Below, piece by piece: positions 55,011-64,000 of a DNA stretch of 64,000 nucleotides. Made by a program: the position numbers and the translations under genes. Source of the stretch: Globisporangium splendens (Eukaryota; Oomycota; Peronosporomycetes; Pythiales; Pythiaceae); contig VFIW01000014.1 of the NCBI GenBank assembly GCA_006386115.1, forward strand, positions 570,322 through 634,321, in the 5' to 3' direction. The notes beneath the pieces are model-generated. The model did no database searches, had not been told where the DNA came from, and worked only from the letters and a program-made list of their open reading frames with translations. The first letter of the stretch is position 1; each line of letters starts with the position of its first letter.

Positions 55011-56030
55011 TTACCGCGTCACGGTGTCGAACGATTGGTCCACGCTCTCCTCCTGCGCGCGCTGCTTCTCGGTCTTGCGCTGCTTGCGCTTCTCTACGAG
55101 CTTGGCCGACTCCTCCAGGTACTCGTCGATCTGGGAGTCGAACTCGTCCTTGAACTTGTCGTGGCGGATCTTCAGCTTTTTGATCTCGGCCGAAATCGTC
55201 TTCGCTTTCTGCTTCTTGGCGACCGCTGCGCCAGACGAGTAGTCCTCATACTCCAGCGAGTAGTCCGGATAAATGCAGTCGCGCTGGCGATGGCCGATGC
55301 CGCCGCAATTCGAGCAGATCATCGGCAGCAAGCAGTGCTTGGCCACATGGCCGCGCTCGCCACAGTTGCGGCACACGCGGTCCTTGTCCTGCTCGCGGTG
55401 CAAGAGCTGCTTGTACTTGCGTTCCTTCGAGCGCGTGTACGTCAACTTGCTCAGCTCCTCCACGTAATCGAGCTCGTCCTCACGCGCGCTCAGGATTCGG
55501 CGCTTGATGAGCCGTTCGGTGCGAGCACCACGGGCGACCAATCCGCCAGCTGGCCCGCGGCCACCACGAGTAGGACGTCTCTCACGGCGGCGCGACGACC
55601 AGTGGTCGTCATCGCTTTCGCTGTCGCTGCTGCTGGTACTACTGGAGCTATCGCTGTCACTGTCGCTGTCGCTGCTGTTACTGGCATCGTCGTCGCGCTT
55701 CTTCTTATCGCCATCCACGTCGTCATCATCCGTAACGTGCAATCCGCTGTATTCACCGTCAGCCATCTTCTGACGGAACTCCTGCGAGTGCTGTAGCAAT
55801 CGTTCAAACGGGTTCATCTCGCCGTTCACTTGGTGTCCATCGGTATCGTCGCCGTTTTTGCTGCCATCGCCACCACCATTCGCCACCGAAAAGCTTCGCA
55901 ATTGCGCAGCAGCGCCAACGCGGCATCGCGCTGCAAACGCACTGGAGCCGGGCGCAGACATAGCACTCGTCGTCAGCGCAGCCGCGCCACGCAGCAGCGC
56001 GAGTCTCTGCAGCAGTCGCGTCGCCACCAT
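55011..56030 (-). CDS. Predicted mitochondrial zinc-knuckle protein
   Basis: 339 aa, ATG at 56030. The N-terminus (MVATRLLQRLALLRGAAALT, ending near RSFS) is Arg/Leu/Ala-rich without acidic residues for about 50 aa, like a mitochondrial presequence. An acidic Asp/Ser tract (about 115-142) is followed by an Arg-rich patch. Two CCHC zinc knuckles follow at C220-C233 (CRNCGERGHVAKHC) and C239-C252 (CSNCGGIGHRQRDC), then a Lys-rich coiled-coil-like C-terminus. CCHC knuckles bind single-stranded RNA or DNA; an organellar RNA role is inferred. A shorter start at Met72 (MNPFERLLQH) would make a nuclear or cytosolic protein, so localisation depends on the start. It is divergent from the CAF1 gene with a shared 440-nt upstream region. 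Confidence 0.8.
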   Translation of the reverse strand: MVATRLLQRLALLRGAAALTTSAMSAPGSSAFAARCRVGAAAQLRSFSVANGGGDGSKNGDDTDGHQVNGEMNPFERLLQHSQEFRQKMADGEYSGLHVTDDDDVDGDKKKRDDDASNSSDSDSDSDSSSSTSSSDSESDDDHWSSRRRERRPTRGGRGPAGGLVARGARTERLIKRRILSAREDELDYVEELSKLTYTRSKERKYKQLLHREQDKDRVCRNCGERGHVAKHCLLPMICSNCGGIGHRQRDCIYPDYSLEYEDYSSGAAVAKKQKAKTISAEIKKLKIRHDKFKDEFDSQIDEYLEESAKLVEKRKQRKTEKQRAQEESVDQSFDTVTR

Positions 56031-56472
56031 CGTCTCCTTCTCGGAAGCGCGTATCAACTCGGACAATGATGCATTCGGCCACCCACTCGTTGGCCCAGTT
56101 CAAAAGAAAGACCAACGACTGCTTCTCTAATTGGTCAAAAATCTTCAAATTATACTCTTGCTGATTGGCTTTAAAAAGCATCACATCACAAAAATCATCG
56201 GATAAAACCTTGCGAATTGTTTGGATATGTATCGAGGTGTTATACCAAATCAATACCGGTATTTGATCCGGTATACCGCCGCTTTTGATGAATGTCTGTC
56301 TCCCCGCCTGTGATGATGATACAGCTAATAAGCCTGGAAGCGAAGACGCGAAGCCTCGAGCAGCAAGCGTGCGCTCTACGCCTACACGTGTGTGTGTGTG
56401 TGTGTGTGTGCGTCTGAAGGGCAGAGCGGTACGGAAGCTTAGGCGCAGCGCAAAGAGCTCACTCCCATCACC
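56031..56472. promoter_or_regulatory. Shared divergent promoter region, zinc-knuckle / CAF1
   Basis: 440 nt between two divergent starts. Contains a (GT)n run at about 56391-56411, near the CAF1 side. No gene. An exact initiator could not be fixed. Confidence 0.5.
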
Positions 56473-57294
56473 ATGCTGGCGTCGCGTGGTCTACCAGCGA
56501 ACGTCGAGATCCGCGATGTGTGGGCAGGCGACTTGGAAGAATCGATGAAGCTCATCCGCGAGGTCGTGCAGCGCAATTGCTACGTCGCGATGGACACCGA
56601 ATACCCGGGCGTGGTGGCGCGACCCATCGGGTCGTTCACGACGTCCACGGACTACCAATACCAGACGCTGCGCTGCAACGTCGACCTGCTGCGCATCATC
56701 CAGCTTGGCGTCGCGTTCTTCAACGAGGACGGCTCGTTCATGACCGACGTGCCTGTGTGGCAGTTCAATTTCAAGTTTAGTTTGGGCGAGGACATGTACG
56801 CGCAGGACTCTATCGAGATCCTGAAGCAAGCGGGCATCGATTTCCCCAAGCACGAGGCCATGGGCATCGAGGTCGCGCGCTTTGGCGAGCTGCTCGTGCC
56901 GTCGGGGCTCGTGCTTGGTGACAACATCAAGTGGGTGTCGTTCCACGGCTCGTCGGACTTTGGGTATCTCCTCAAAGTGCTCACGTGCAGTCCGCTCCCG
57001 GCTGAGGAAGAGATGTTCTTTGACTTATTGCACACGTACTTCCCGTGTACGTACGACCTCAAGCACGTCGCGATGGACTTCGATAAGATGGGCGGTCTCA
57101 GCCGTCTGGCCGAGGATTTACAGGTCGAGAGAATAGGAACAATGCACCAGGCCGGCTCGGACGCGCTGCTCACGGCCGCGACGTTTTTCAAGATGGTCGA
57201 GGTGTTTTTCGACGGCAAGGTCGAGAACGCCGCCAAGTACTCGGGCCACCTCTACGGTCTCGGGAACAGCAGCTCGAACCTGGGCCAGGGATGA
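56473..57294 (+). CDS. CAF1: CAF1 (CNOT7/8-type) mRNA deadenylase
   Basis: 273 aa, single exon, ATG at 56473. DEDDh nuclease residues are all visible: D41 and E43 in AMDTEYPG, D162 in FHGSSDFGYLL, and H225 and D230 in HQAGSDALLT. The start IRDVWAGDLEESM and the QLGVAFFNEDG block are typical of the CCR4-NOT catalytic subunit. Length matches the family (about 270-290). Function: removal of poly(A) tails in the CCR4-NOT complex in the cytoplasm. The C-terminal tail is short and Ser/Gly-rich. No lesion seen. Confidence 0.97.
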   Translation: MLASRGLPANVEIRDVWAGDLEESMKLIREVVQRNCYVAMDTEYPGVVARPIGSFTTSTDYQYQTLRCNVDLLRIIQLGVAFFNEDGSFMTDVPVWQFNFKFSLGEDMYAQDSIEILKQAGIDFPKHEAMGIEVARFGELLVPSGLVLGDNIKWVSFHGSSDFGYLLKVLTCSPLPAEEEMFFDLLHTYFPCTYDLKHVAMDFDKMGGLSRLAEDLQVERIGTMHQAGSDALLTAATFFKMVEVFFDGKVENAAKYSGHLYGLGNSSSNLGQG

Positions 57295-57637
57295 AGGAAG
57301 AGCGAGCGACAAGGAGAAAACCAATGAGAAAAAGAACTGAGGGGAGTGGCAGAGACGACAGCGGAGAGTGAGAGCGTGAAGAGCGACGAAGGTACCGAGT
57401 CTGTAGGGCAAAGGCTTTCGTGGCACCTTATCTTGCGTTCACGAAGACGTCGTGCTGCTTTTTCTAATGAAAAATGAAAACCAACCATGCCCAAACCTGT
57501 GGTTCCGACTGGAAAGTGTAGATTTTTCATAATGTTTGTGTTAGTTTTGTGTTGTTTGGTTAATGTGGAGGGAGGGCGCCTATCAGGTATCTATTCGACA
57601 AAACTACAAAGACCGGTCGCAGTGGACGCGTTGGCTC
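57295..57637. other. Convergent intergenic region CAF1 / SRPRB
   Basis: 340 nt, 3' regions of two genes; no additional ORF with support. Confidence 0.45.
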
Positions 57638-58616
57638 TTAGTATTTCTGCATGAACGCGACGACGTCGTTGAGCGAGTCGCCCTTGACGCTGGCCTTCGC
57701 GAACGTGACTTCGCACGGCGCGTCAACGTCGAATTGGAACGCGGCGCCGTCGCGGCCGACAGGCACGATCGACGAGTCGTGGTCGTCGTCACCTTCGGTC
57801 TCGAGCGACGAGCGTGTCGTCTTCAGTTGGGTCAGTTCCTTTTCGAGAGCTTCGCGGATCATCTGTGGGCTCATGGCACCCGAGACCTCGCTCTTGTTGC
57901 ACACGATCATGATCGGGAGCGACAAGTCGTTGATCTTGGCATTCGAGAAGATGTCGTACAGGTATCTATGTCGTTATAAAGTCGATCACGGAAGAGGAAC
58001 ACAGCACACGTTAGAACATACACAACGCAACGAACATATAAAAACGTATACGACGTGAAGAGCACGTACTCGGCAGCCTTGCGAAGCATTGGCGAGTCCG
58101 AGGCATCGACGACAAACACGATGCAGCCAGCAATCGGGTAGAAATCCGACACGCGCCTAGCCATTCCCATTGACATCAAGAAAAGCAAATCACAGCATGA
58201 GCACCACCATCTCACACATAAAGCACAACTACAACCATCTCTCCGAAATAAATAAAAACAACGTACGAGCGGAGACGTTCGTGGCCGGGAAAGTCGACAA
58301 CGTTGAGGTCGGCGTCAAACTTGGCGGCGTTGTACTTTGGGTGCACGGGGAACGAGGCCGACAGCTCCTTCATGGAGCTCACGGTCTCGACGATCTCGCC
58401 GTCGCGGATCGCGTGGAAGAGCTGCGTCTTGCCGGCGTTGCGCGGACCCAAGATGAGCACCGTCTTGTGCTTCTTGCCCGACCACGTGACGCCGAGGCCG
58501 CGCATGTGCAACACGAAGCGCACGACCAGCACGACGTACACGACGGAGAGCACGACGGCCGTGATCACCATGTGCGCCGGCGCGCCGTAGATCGTGGGCA
58601 TGGCCGGGAGCTGCAT
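57638..58616 (-). CDS. SRPRB: Signal recognition particle receptor beta subunit, three exons
   Basis: Exons 58616-58267, 58156-58070 and 57965-57638, GT-AG introns (donors GTACGT twice) of 110 and 104 nt with matching phases; 254 aa (human 271). One N-terminal membrane helix lies at about 16-38. An Arf-like GTPase follows: P-loop GPRNAGKT at 57-64, DFPGHE (switch II) near 108-113, FVVDASDS, and CNKS in place of the usual NKxD. It anchors SRP receptor alpha on the ER membrane. An acidic Asp-rich insertion near the C-terminus (EGDDDHD) is family-variable. A (GA)n run sits just upstream of the start (about 58637-58656). Confidence 0.9.
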
Positions 58617-59505
58617 GACTGGGGAATGGGCGTCGAGAGAGAGAGAGAGAGCGCGAAGGTGCTTGGGTGGGAGCGCGCAGCTTGCGGAATGACCTCAATA
58701 GGATGCATGTGGGAAGGGGGCGGTATTTGTAACCGCAGGAGCAGATAACAAGTAAGTGTTACAAATTCCCTCCTTATTGGTCAAAGTGATTAGAGCGATC
58801 GGATTGGGTGAAAATCGCTACGCTTACAAGCGAGTCGTCTTATTGTAGTAGGGAATGCAATAGAATGACTGTTAAATAAGTACATGAGTTGTCTGGATGG
58901 ATTAACAGCGAGGTTGAACTTTGGGAGAAGGAACTGACATGGCCTGGCTTTGTGCAGATAAAAGTGAAGGGATCCGAATCGCGCAACTTCAGATCCCACG
59001 AGTGCACTTTGGCGCACGAGGCAGACGTTTTACTTACCAAGTATCCGATAGCTCCCTCCCTCCCTCCACATAGATGCGTGCCTCTCCGCTGCAGTCCAAC
59101 CCCAGAGACGCACGTAAGGGTCAGCTATTCCATGCTCGATCTGACCGAACAGAGTGCAGATCCGTGGCAAGTCAAGAAAGGGGTGACACATGGCCGTCCT
59201 GTAGGCAGGTGGAGGCAAAGCACTAAAAGCTACCAACTGACAATCACGTCAGGTCCGCTGGACTCATTTTCGTTGTGGCAAATGCGCCTGACTCGGCGTG
59301 GTTGGTAGATATGTTCCTACTATATAGCGTGAAATCGACGAATCGTATCAAAATGCGATCAACTTGACGCTACTCTCACCTAAACGTTTTGGCGCTGCTC
59401 AATGGCTACTACTCTCCAGATTTTTAAAAAGAAAAGAGCCGTTTTTGTGACTGCAGAAACCAATAGCTTCCCTTACGCATGTTAATCGTTGCAGCAAGCT
59501 ACCGT
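58617..59505. other. 0.9-kb intergenic region
   Basis: Upstream of SRPRB and downstream of the first ion-channel gene. Only short ORFs without domains. GA-rich near 58640. Confidence 0.45.
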
Positions 59506-61620
59506 TTAAAACGACTGCCGGTTTGTCATTCCGTGTTCCCAAGACGCGTTGCTGTACGCTGTTGCCCGCGACTGACGACGACGAGGAGCGGATCCGAGAC
59601 TTTGACGCAAAGGAACGACGTCACACTCGTCCTGCATGTTGACGACAATGCATGAGCTCGACATGCGGCTCACCATGCCGTTCGCTGCGATTTCACCGTG
59701 GTCGTTCAAATCGATGGATGCATCGGTACTTGACGCAGACGGATCCAGTTTGTGGTAGAGCCGCTGAATGGCTGAGAGATCGCCGCGCGCTTCCTCGCGG
59801 AACACGAGGCTCATTGGCTCGGCGGTGTTCTTGTTCTTGTCAGCGCTAGCAGAATCTTCGGGAAGCTCAAGGTACAGGTACCCGAATTTGGTGCACGTGA
59901 TCTGCGGCATCTCCCACTCCTTGAGGTTCATTTCGTCGAGGTATTCTCGCAGCACAGCTTCGCGATGGCTAGCTGGCACCGCCGCAGACACGACGCGCAC
60001 ATATTCTTCCACTTTGAGCAGGATCTTGGATCGACGCGCACGCAACCGGACCCAGAGGATCAAGTACGATGCCCAAACCAAGTTGATGAGACTGAACGCG
60101 CTAATCGAGAAACTGAGCAGCCCCTGCTCTTGCCATGTATCCCCCGACGGAAACAGCTTCACGATCACCGGGTACAGCGAGTTCTCGACCGTCACCAGGC
60201 ACGTGACCACGAAGCAGAAGAAGACGTACTTGTCGAGCGACGTGAAGTACGAGACCTGGGGAATGAGCGACGCGACCTGGGACTTGAACGTCACGGCCGT
60301 GAGCAGCAGCGTCATCACGATCTGCAGTCGCGAACTCGTGTCCATGAGTGAGCCGTCGTCCAGTGGCGCGTACGTCGTGAAACTGAGGTACGTGATGATT
60401 GCGGCGGGGACCGCGACGTTCGTGAAGTAGTACCCGCTTTGTCGCCCGAGCGTCATTTCAAAATCGATCGTCTTCTTGTCCGGGGTATCGAAAATATCCC
60501 CGACAAACACTTTGGAGCCGTAGACGACATCGAACACATTAGCGAGTTTGTAGTTCTCAAGAACAAACTTGCCCGGATCGATCGGCGCAGGTGAGATCGG
60601 CAGCGACGCACGCACGCCACCGGTCATGGAGAACTCGAAGCTGAGCTTCTGTTGGTCGTAGGGGAAGTTGTAGAGCGACATTTCCTCGTTGAACACGGCG
60701 ATGGTGCGGCGACTGAACTTGAGGTGACTCAGCATTTCCTTTGCTGGCACGTCAGGCACCAGCGGGTCCCTGAACTCGACCGTGCCAGCAAACGCGAGTA
60801 CCGTCTTGATATCGAGCTCTTCCTGCATCGACGTGATGTTGCGGAACTCGAACTCATCCTCGTTGAACTCGAGCACGTCGAGCAACTCTCGGAGCACCGA
60901 GTCTTCGCGGATCGCCGTGACCGCTGAGAAGGTGACTTCCCACGTCACGTCGGCCGTGTACGCCTGCGCCACAGTGTCGATGGACGTGATGGTGTTGACG
61001 CTCAGGTACACCTCGAGGGGTGCAAAACCAGCCATCAACTTCACATCCACGAGCGTACCCAATGGGATCTCCGTCGGATACGCAGCACCACCAGCAGTAG
61101 CCTTATCGGAACCTTCTGGCGGTGGCACGGGGAGCCCCGAATCGCGCAGGAACCAGTGGTTCTTGTTCTTCCACGTGCCCAGTTGCATTTTCCAGTCAAA
61201 GATCTTGAGCGGCGGGTCTGGCACGGCGACTTGCTGGCGCTTGGCGAGTTCCTCGTTCACCGCGTCCACTTGTTCGTGGTTGAGCTCCGTCTTGCGCCAC
61301 GAGAGGCACTTGAGCACGCGCTTGCTGGCGTCCGTCTTGATGATCTTCCAGATGCCACCGAGCGGCCAGCCGAGACAAATAAACTCAAAGTGGTCCACGT
61401 ACGCTGGCGGGATCGGCGTGTCGAGCTCACAGTCGAGAAAGTACACCATGCGGTCGGTGGAGATGTCGACGGCCGCATGCTCCACACGCACATGGTACTT
61501 GATGAGCTTGGCGGACCAGCGCTGGATCTGGACCACGGTCGCCGCGGCATCCAGCAGCGACGATGTGGACGGCGGTGCAGACGGAAGCTGCAGCGTCTGG
61601 CCGCTGCTGCTCGTGGTCAT
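59506..61620 (-). CDS. Cys-loop-type (pentameric) ligand-gated ion channel homologue
   Basis: 704 aa, single exon, ATG at 61620. A long cytosolic-looking N-terminal part is followed by an extracellular beta-sandwich with WEVTFSAVTA and YNFPYDQQKLSFEF. Four membrane helices come next: about residues 395-418 (NVAVPAAIITYLSFTTY), 425-450 (LQIVMTLLLTAVTF), 462-486 (YVFFCFVVTCLVTV) and 503-525 (AFSLINLVWASYLILW). The cytoplasmic tail is about 180 aa. The proline-aromatic-aspartate centre of the Cys-loop (FPYDQQ) is present, but the two loop cysteines are not (Leu after QQK, Ser/Leu before), as in prokaryotic channels such as GLIC. No signal peptide is visible at the annotated start. The ligand and ion cannot be read. 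It is paralogous to the next gene. Confidence 0.8.
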   Translation of the reverse strand: MTTSSSGQTLQLPSAPPSTSSLLDAAATVVQIQRWSAKLIKYHVRVEHAAVDISTDRMVYFLDCELDTPIPPAYVDHFEFICLGWPLGGIWKIIKTDASKRVLKCLSWRKTELNHEQVDAVNEELAKRQQVAVPDPPLKIFDWKMQLGTWKNKNHWFLRDSGLPVPPPEGSDKATAGGAAYPTEIPLGTLVDVKLMAGFAPLEVYLSVNTITSIDTVAQAYTADVTWEVTFSAVTAIREDSVLRELLDVLEFNEDEFEFRNITSMQEELDIKTVLAFAGTVEFRDPLVPDVPAKEMLSHLKFSRRTIAVFNEEMSLYNFPYDQQKLSFEFSMTGGVRASLPISPAPIDPGKFVLENYKLANVFDVVYGSKVFVGDIFDTPDKKTIDFEMTLGRQSGYYFTNVAVPAAIITYLSFTTYAPLDDGSLMDTSSRLQIVMTLLLTAVTFKSQVASLIPQVSYFTSLDKYVFFCFVVTCLVTVENSLYPVIVKLFPSGDTWQEQGLLSFSISAFSLINLVWASYLILWVRLRARRSKILLKVEEYVRVVSAAVPASHREAVLREYLDEMNLKEWEMPQITCTKFGYLYLELPEDSASADKNKNTAEPMSLVFREEARGDLSAIQRLYHKLDPSASSTDASIDLNDHGEIAANGMVSRMSSSCIVVNMQDECDVVPLRQSLGSAPRRRQSRATAYSNASWEHGMTNRQSF

Positions 61621-62625
61621 CGTGCTGGGAATGGTGTTGCATTTTGTGACACAGAAGATGGGTTGACTGCACCACCTGCATCACTTTGGTGTCATGCGTC
61701 TGATTGCCCTGTCTGTCAAACGAATCATCGCTTGAAACGATGCGCTGCTGGTCACACTAAAACGATACGCATTTCTGATTGACTATTTTTGAACCGAGCA
61801 AGGAATGCAGATTGGACAACATTGAAATAACTGCCCAGCACATTTTTGGGTGTTGGGCGATGCCAGTAAAGGTTGTCCAGGACAGCCTGTATCGTCTCGA
61901 AACTCCCCCAAAAATGTGTGCGTGTGGACGTGCGCGAGTAGATGGCCAAGTACCTGGGAATTCAATAAGAGAACAGGGTCGTATCCGATGACTTGGGACG
62001 TACATGAACGAGCGCGACGTATAACTCACAACGGCGAAGCCGCAATGAGATCATCTCCGACACGTCACCTTGGTGTGAACGTTTAGAGGGAAGAAATGGA
62101 CATCAGGGTAATTTATTCTCCCACCGCACACAGTGCAATTTTAGATTTCTCGCCATATCGGCCATTTTGACGAAACACTCGTGTTGTAAATCTTGACTGT
62201 ATCTTGTGTGTGCGGCAACAACAATTTGACTGTTGTGAATGCAGATTCGTCCGCAGTTTTGCTCGTCGTCGCATTCCCCATGAGCACCTAACGTTAGCAG
62301 CGCTTGGAGATTCGCGCGCCATGACAACATACCCATGGTTCTTGTTTCCGAAAGCAGGGTTTCCGCTCGATACAGATTGCTCATTTACTGCACCGTGACG
62401 TATGCAGGGAACCCGGTTAGAGAAAATTCATCGGTCCGGTATATAGTTGTACCGAGGACGCTTTCTTCCCCCCGCAATCGGTATTTAGAATTGTCGTGAC
62501 GCATTGGAGATGACCGGAGCTTTTGACCACTTTTAGAGAAGTGCTCGACTGCACACCCATTTAAGTTTTTTCAGGCACATTCTCTATTATACTTCGTTGT
62601 CAAGATATTCCCACGAGCTGGTGTA
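61621..62625. other. 1-kb intergenic region between two channel paralogues
   Basis: No credible gene; AT-rich with short ORFs. It probably holds the promoter of the 59506-61620 gene. Confidence 0.45.
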
Positions 62626-64000
62626 TCAATTTGCACGGAAAGAGCCATAGTTTGCCTTGTAGGGCGTGATCGGCTGGTTCTCCTGCACGTCGACGTTCAC
62701 GACGACGGCTGAAGGCGCGCTCGAGTACTCCTTGGCGACGACAGCGCCAATGCCAGCGGCTGGCTCAGTCGGCGACGGCACACTCCTGACAGGCGACGAT
62801 GGCGTCACGGACGCCATGGACGGCGCCATCTCGCTGTAGAGTTTCTGGATCTCGGGCAGGTCGCGCATCGCCTGCTTGCGGAAGATGCCGCTCGTGGGCT
62901 CGTGAGGCGACTTCTTTGTACCCTCCGTGGGCGAGTCCGACGGCAGCCGCACGAACAGATCGCCGCGCTTCGTCGTCACGAGTTCTGGGAAATCCGCTTC
63001 GTTATAGTCGAGCGTCTTGAGGTAACCGCGCAGCACCTGCTCCTTGTGTGCGTTCGGGATCGCCTGCGCGATGGCGCGCGCGTACTCGTTGACCAGGAGC
63101 AGGATCTTGGTGCGCTCGTTGCGCTTGCGGTACCACGCCATGATGTAAAGCCCCCAGACGAGGTTCACGAGCGTGAAGCCGTAGAACGAGATGCCCAGAA
63201 GACTGTCCTCGCTGTAGCCGTCTTTCTTTTCCGGGAGGTACGACGTGAAGAACGGGAACAGCGCGTTCTCGAGCGTCACCACGCACGTGATGATGAAGCA
63301 CACAAACACGTACTTGTCCAGCGTCGTAAAGTACGATACCTGAGGGATCAACGACGCGACCATGCTCTTGAACGTCACGTCAGTGAGCAACAGCGTCACG
63401 ACCACCTGGAGTCGGTTGCCCATGTCCATCAGGGACCCGTCTTCCTGCGTCGGCGCGTACGTCACGAAGGACAGATACGTGATGATCGCAGCGGGCAGCG
63501 CGACGTTCGTCATGTAGTACGCACTGCGGCGCTGCAGCATCATCTCGAAGCGGATCAGCTTCGAGGACCCGCTGTCCACGACCTCGCCGATGAACAGCTT
63601 GTCGCCGCACGCGACGTCGAACACGTTGCTCATCTTGAAGTTCTCCAGCGCGAACCGGCCCGGCGCATCCGCGGACGGCGGCGCGATCTGGATCGACGAC
63701 CGGATGCTCTTGCTCATGTTGAACGTGAACGTGAGCTTCTGCTGGTCGAACGGGAAGTAGAACAGCGACATCTCCTCGGTGAACACGCCGACGACGCGGC
63801 GCGAGTACTTGAGGTGGTGCAGCTTCTCGGTCGTGATTTTACCGTCCGCCGCAAACGGGTCCACGAACTTGACGCGACCCGCGGGCGAGAGGATTGTCAC
63901 GAGTGGCTTCTCCGACTGCACCTCCGAGATGTTGGAGAACTCGAGGTCGTCCTCCTTGAACTCGATCAGGTCCAGGAACTCCCGCAGCACCGAGTCCTCG
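62626..64000 (-). CDS. Second Cys-loop-type channel homologue, 5' end outside window
   Basis: Open to the right edge; codons up to 63999 continue the family (EDSVLREFLDLIEF, as in the neighbour REDSVLRELLDVLEF). The visible part holds the end of the ligand-binding region with LFYFPFDQQKLTFTF (FPFDQQ kept, loop Cys replaced), then four membrane helices (NVALPAAIITYLSFVTY; LQVVVTLLLTDVTF; YVFVCFIITCVVTL; GFTLVNLVWGLYIMAW). A cytoplasmic tail ends NYGSFRAN. It is a tandem paralogue of 59506-61620 with the same orientation, so local duplication is likely. Confidence 0.82.
   Translation of the reverse strand, partial: EDSVLREFLDLIEFKEDDLEFSNISEVQSEKPLVTILSPAGRVKFVDPFAADGKITTEKLHHLKYSRRVVGVFTEEMSLFYFPFDQQKLTFTFNMSKSIRSSIQIAPPSADAPGRFALENFKMSNVFDVACGDKLFIGEVVDSGSSKLIRFEMMLQRRSAYYMTNVALPAAIITYLSFVTYAPTQEDGSLMDMGNRLQVVVTLLLTDVTFKSMVASLIPQVSYFTTLDKYVFVCFIITCVVTLENALFPFFTSYLPEKKDGYSEDSLLGISFYGFTLVNLVWGLYIMAWYRKRNERTKILLLVNEYARAIAQAIPNAHKEQVLRGYLKTLDYNEADFPELVTTKRGDLFVRLPSDSPTEGTKKSPHEPTSGIFRKQAMRDLPEIQKLYSEMAPSMASVTPSSPVRSVPSPTEPAAGIGAVVAKEYSSAPSAVVVNVDVQENQPITPYKANYGSFRAN

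Noticed and set aside
54960..55796. 278-aa plus-strand ORF rich in Leu/Ala/Val
   Set aside because: Exact antisense of the zinc-knuckle gene; a GC-rich shadow with no domain.
60782..61666. 294-aa plus-strand ORF
   Set aside because: Antisense shadow of the first channel gene; composition only reflects the complement.

Overview
The window looks like a nuclear segment of an oomycete (Peronosporales/Pythiales type). The evidence is: a cluster of secreted GH17 beta-1,3-glucanases carrying CBM1-like and PAN/Apple-like modules; short (about 60-110 nt) GT-AG introns; oomycete-style initiator motifs (TCAYTTYC...) about 30-70 nt upstream of several start codons; Cys-loop-type ion channel homologues; and oomycete-type chromovirus and LINE retroelements. 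The species cannot be named from the sequence alone.

Layout. 74-947 (-): a four-exon pICln (methylosome) gene. 948-4838: gene-poor; its second half is an old, diverged duplicate of 43880-46180. 4881-6104 (+): GH17-PAN gene. 6394-8853 (-): 23-repeat ankyrin protein. 9214-10475 (-): GH17 pseudogene. 11123-14357 (+): 5'-truncated LINE copy 1 with a 15-bp target-site duplication. 14422-16341 (-): full GH17-linker-CBM1-PAN-CBM1-PAN gene. 17836-19938: a nearly perfect 2.1-kb duplicate of the LINE tail plus this GH17 body, fused out of frame to another paralogue's promoter and signal peptide (to 20031). 20340-26545 (+): apparently intact Ty3/gypsy chromovirus with 364-bp LTRs and GCTAC target duplications. 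27234-27720: collapsed pogo-like transposase. 28750-32482 (+): LINE copy 2. About 33000-33530: PIF/Harbinger-like relic. 33816-43806 (+): near-full-length LINE copy 3 with a 17-bp target duplication. 46213-47664 (+): second GH17-PAN-PAN gene. 48643-49656 (-): internally deleted GH17-PAN gene. From 50 kb on the window is gene-dense and GC-rich: 5-oxoprolinase (four exons, +), a predicted mitochondrial zinc-knuckle protein (-), CAF1 deadenylase (+), SRP receptor beta subunit (three exons, -), and two Cys-loop-like channel paralogues (-), the second running off the right edge.

How it works together. The left 50 kb is a GH17 wall-glucanase cluster (six members: three intact, three damaged or chimeric) that has been split up by retrotransposons. 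Its members show gene conversion, segmental duplication, module gain and in-frame module loss. The right 14 kb is a compact housekeeping block. The most unusual signals are: a TAG codon shared by three independently damaged LINE copies between the reverse transcriptase and the zinc-finger/RNase H part of ORF2; an extra small ORF followed by a splice-acceptor-like tract before gag in the chromovirus; and the chimeric GH17 gene whose duplicated body carries a LINE tail with only one side of its target duplication.
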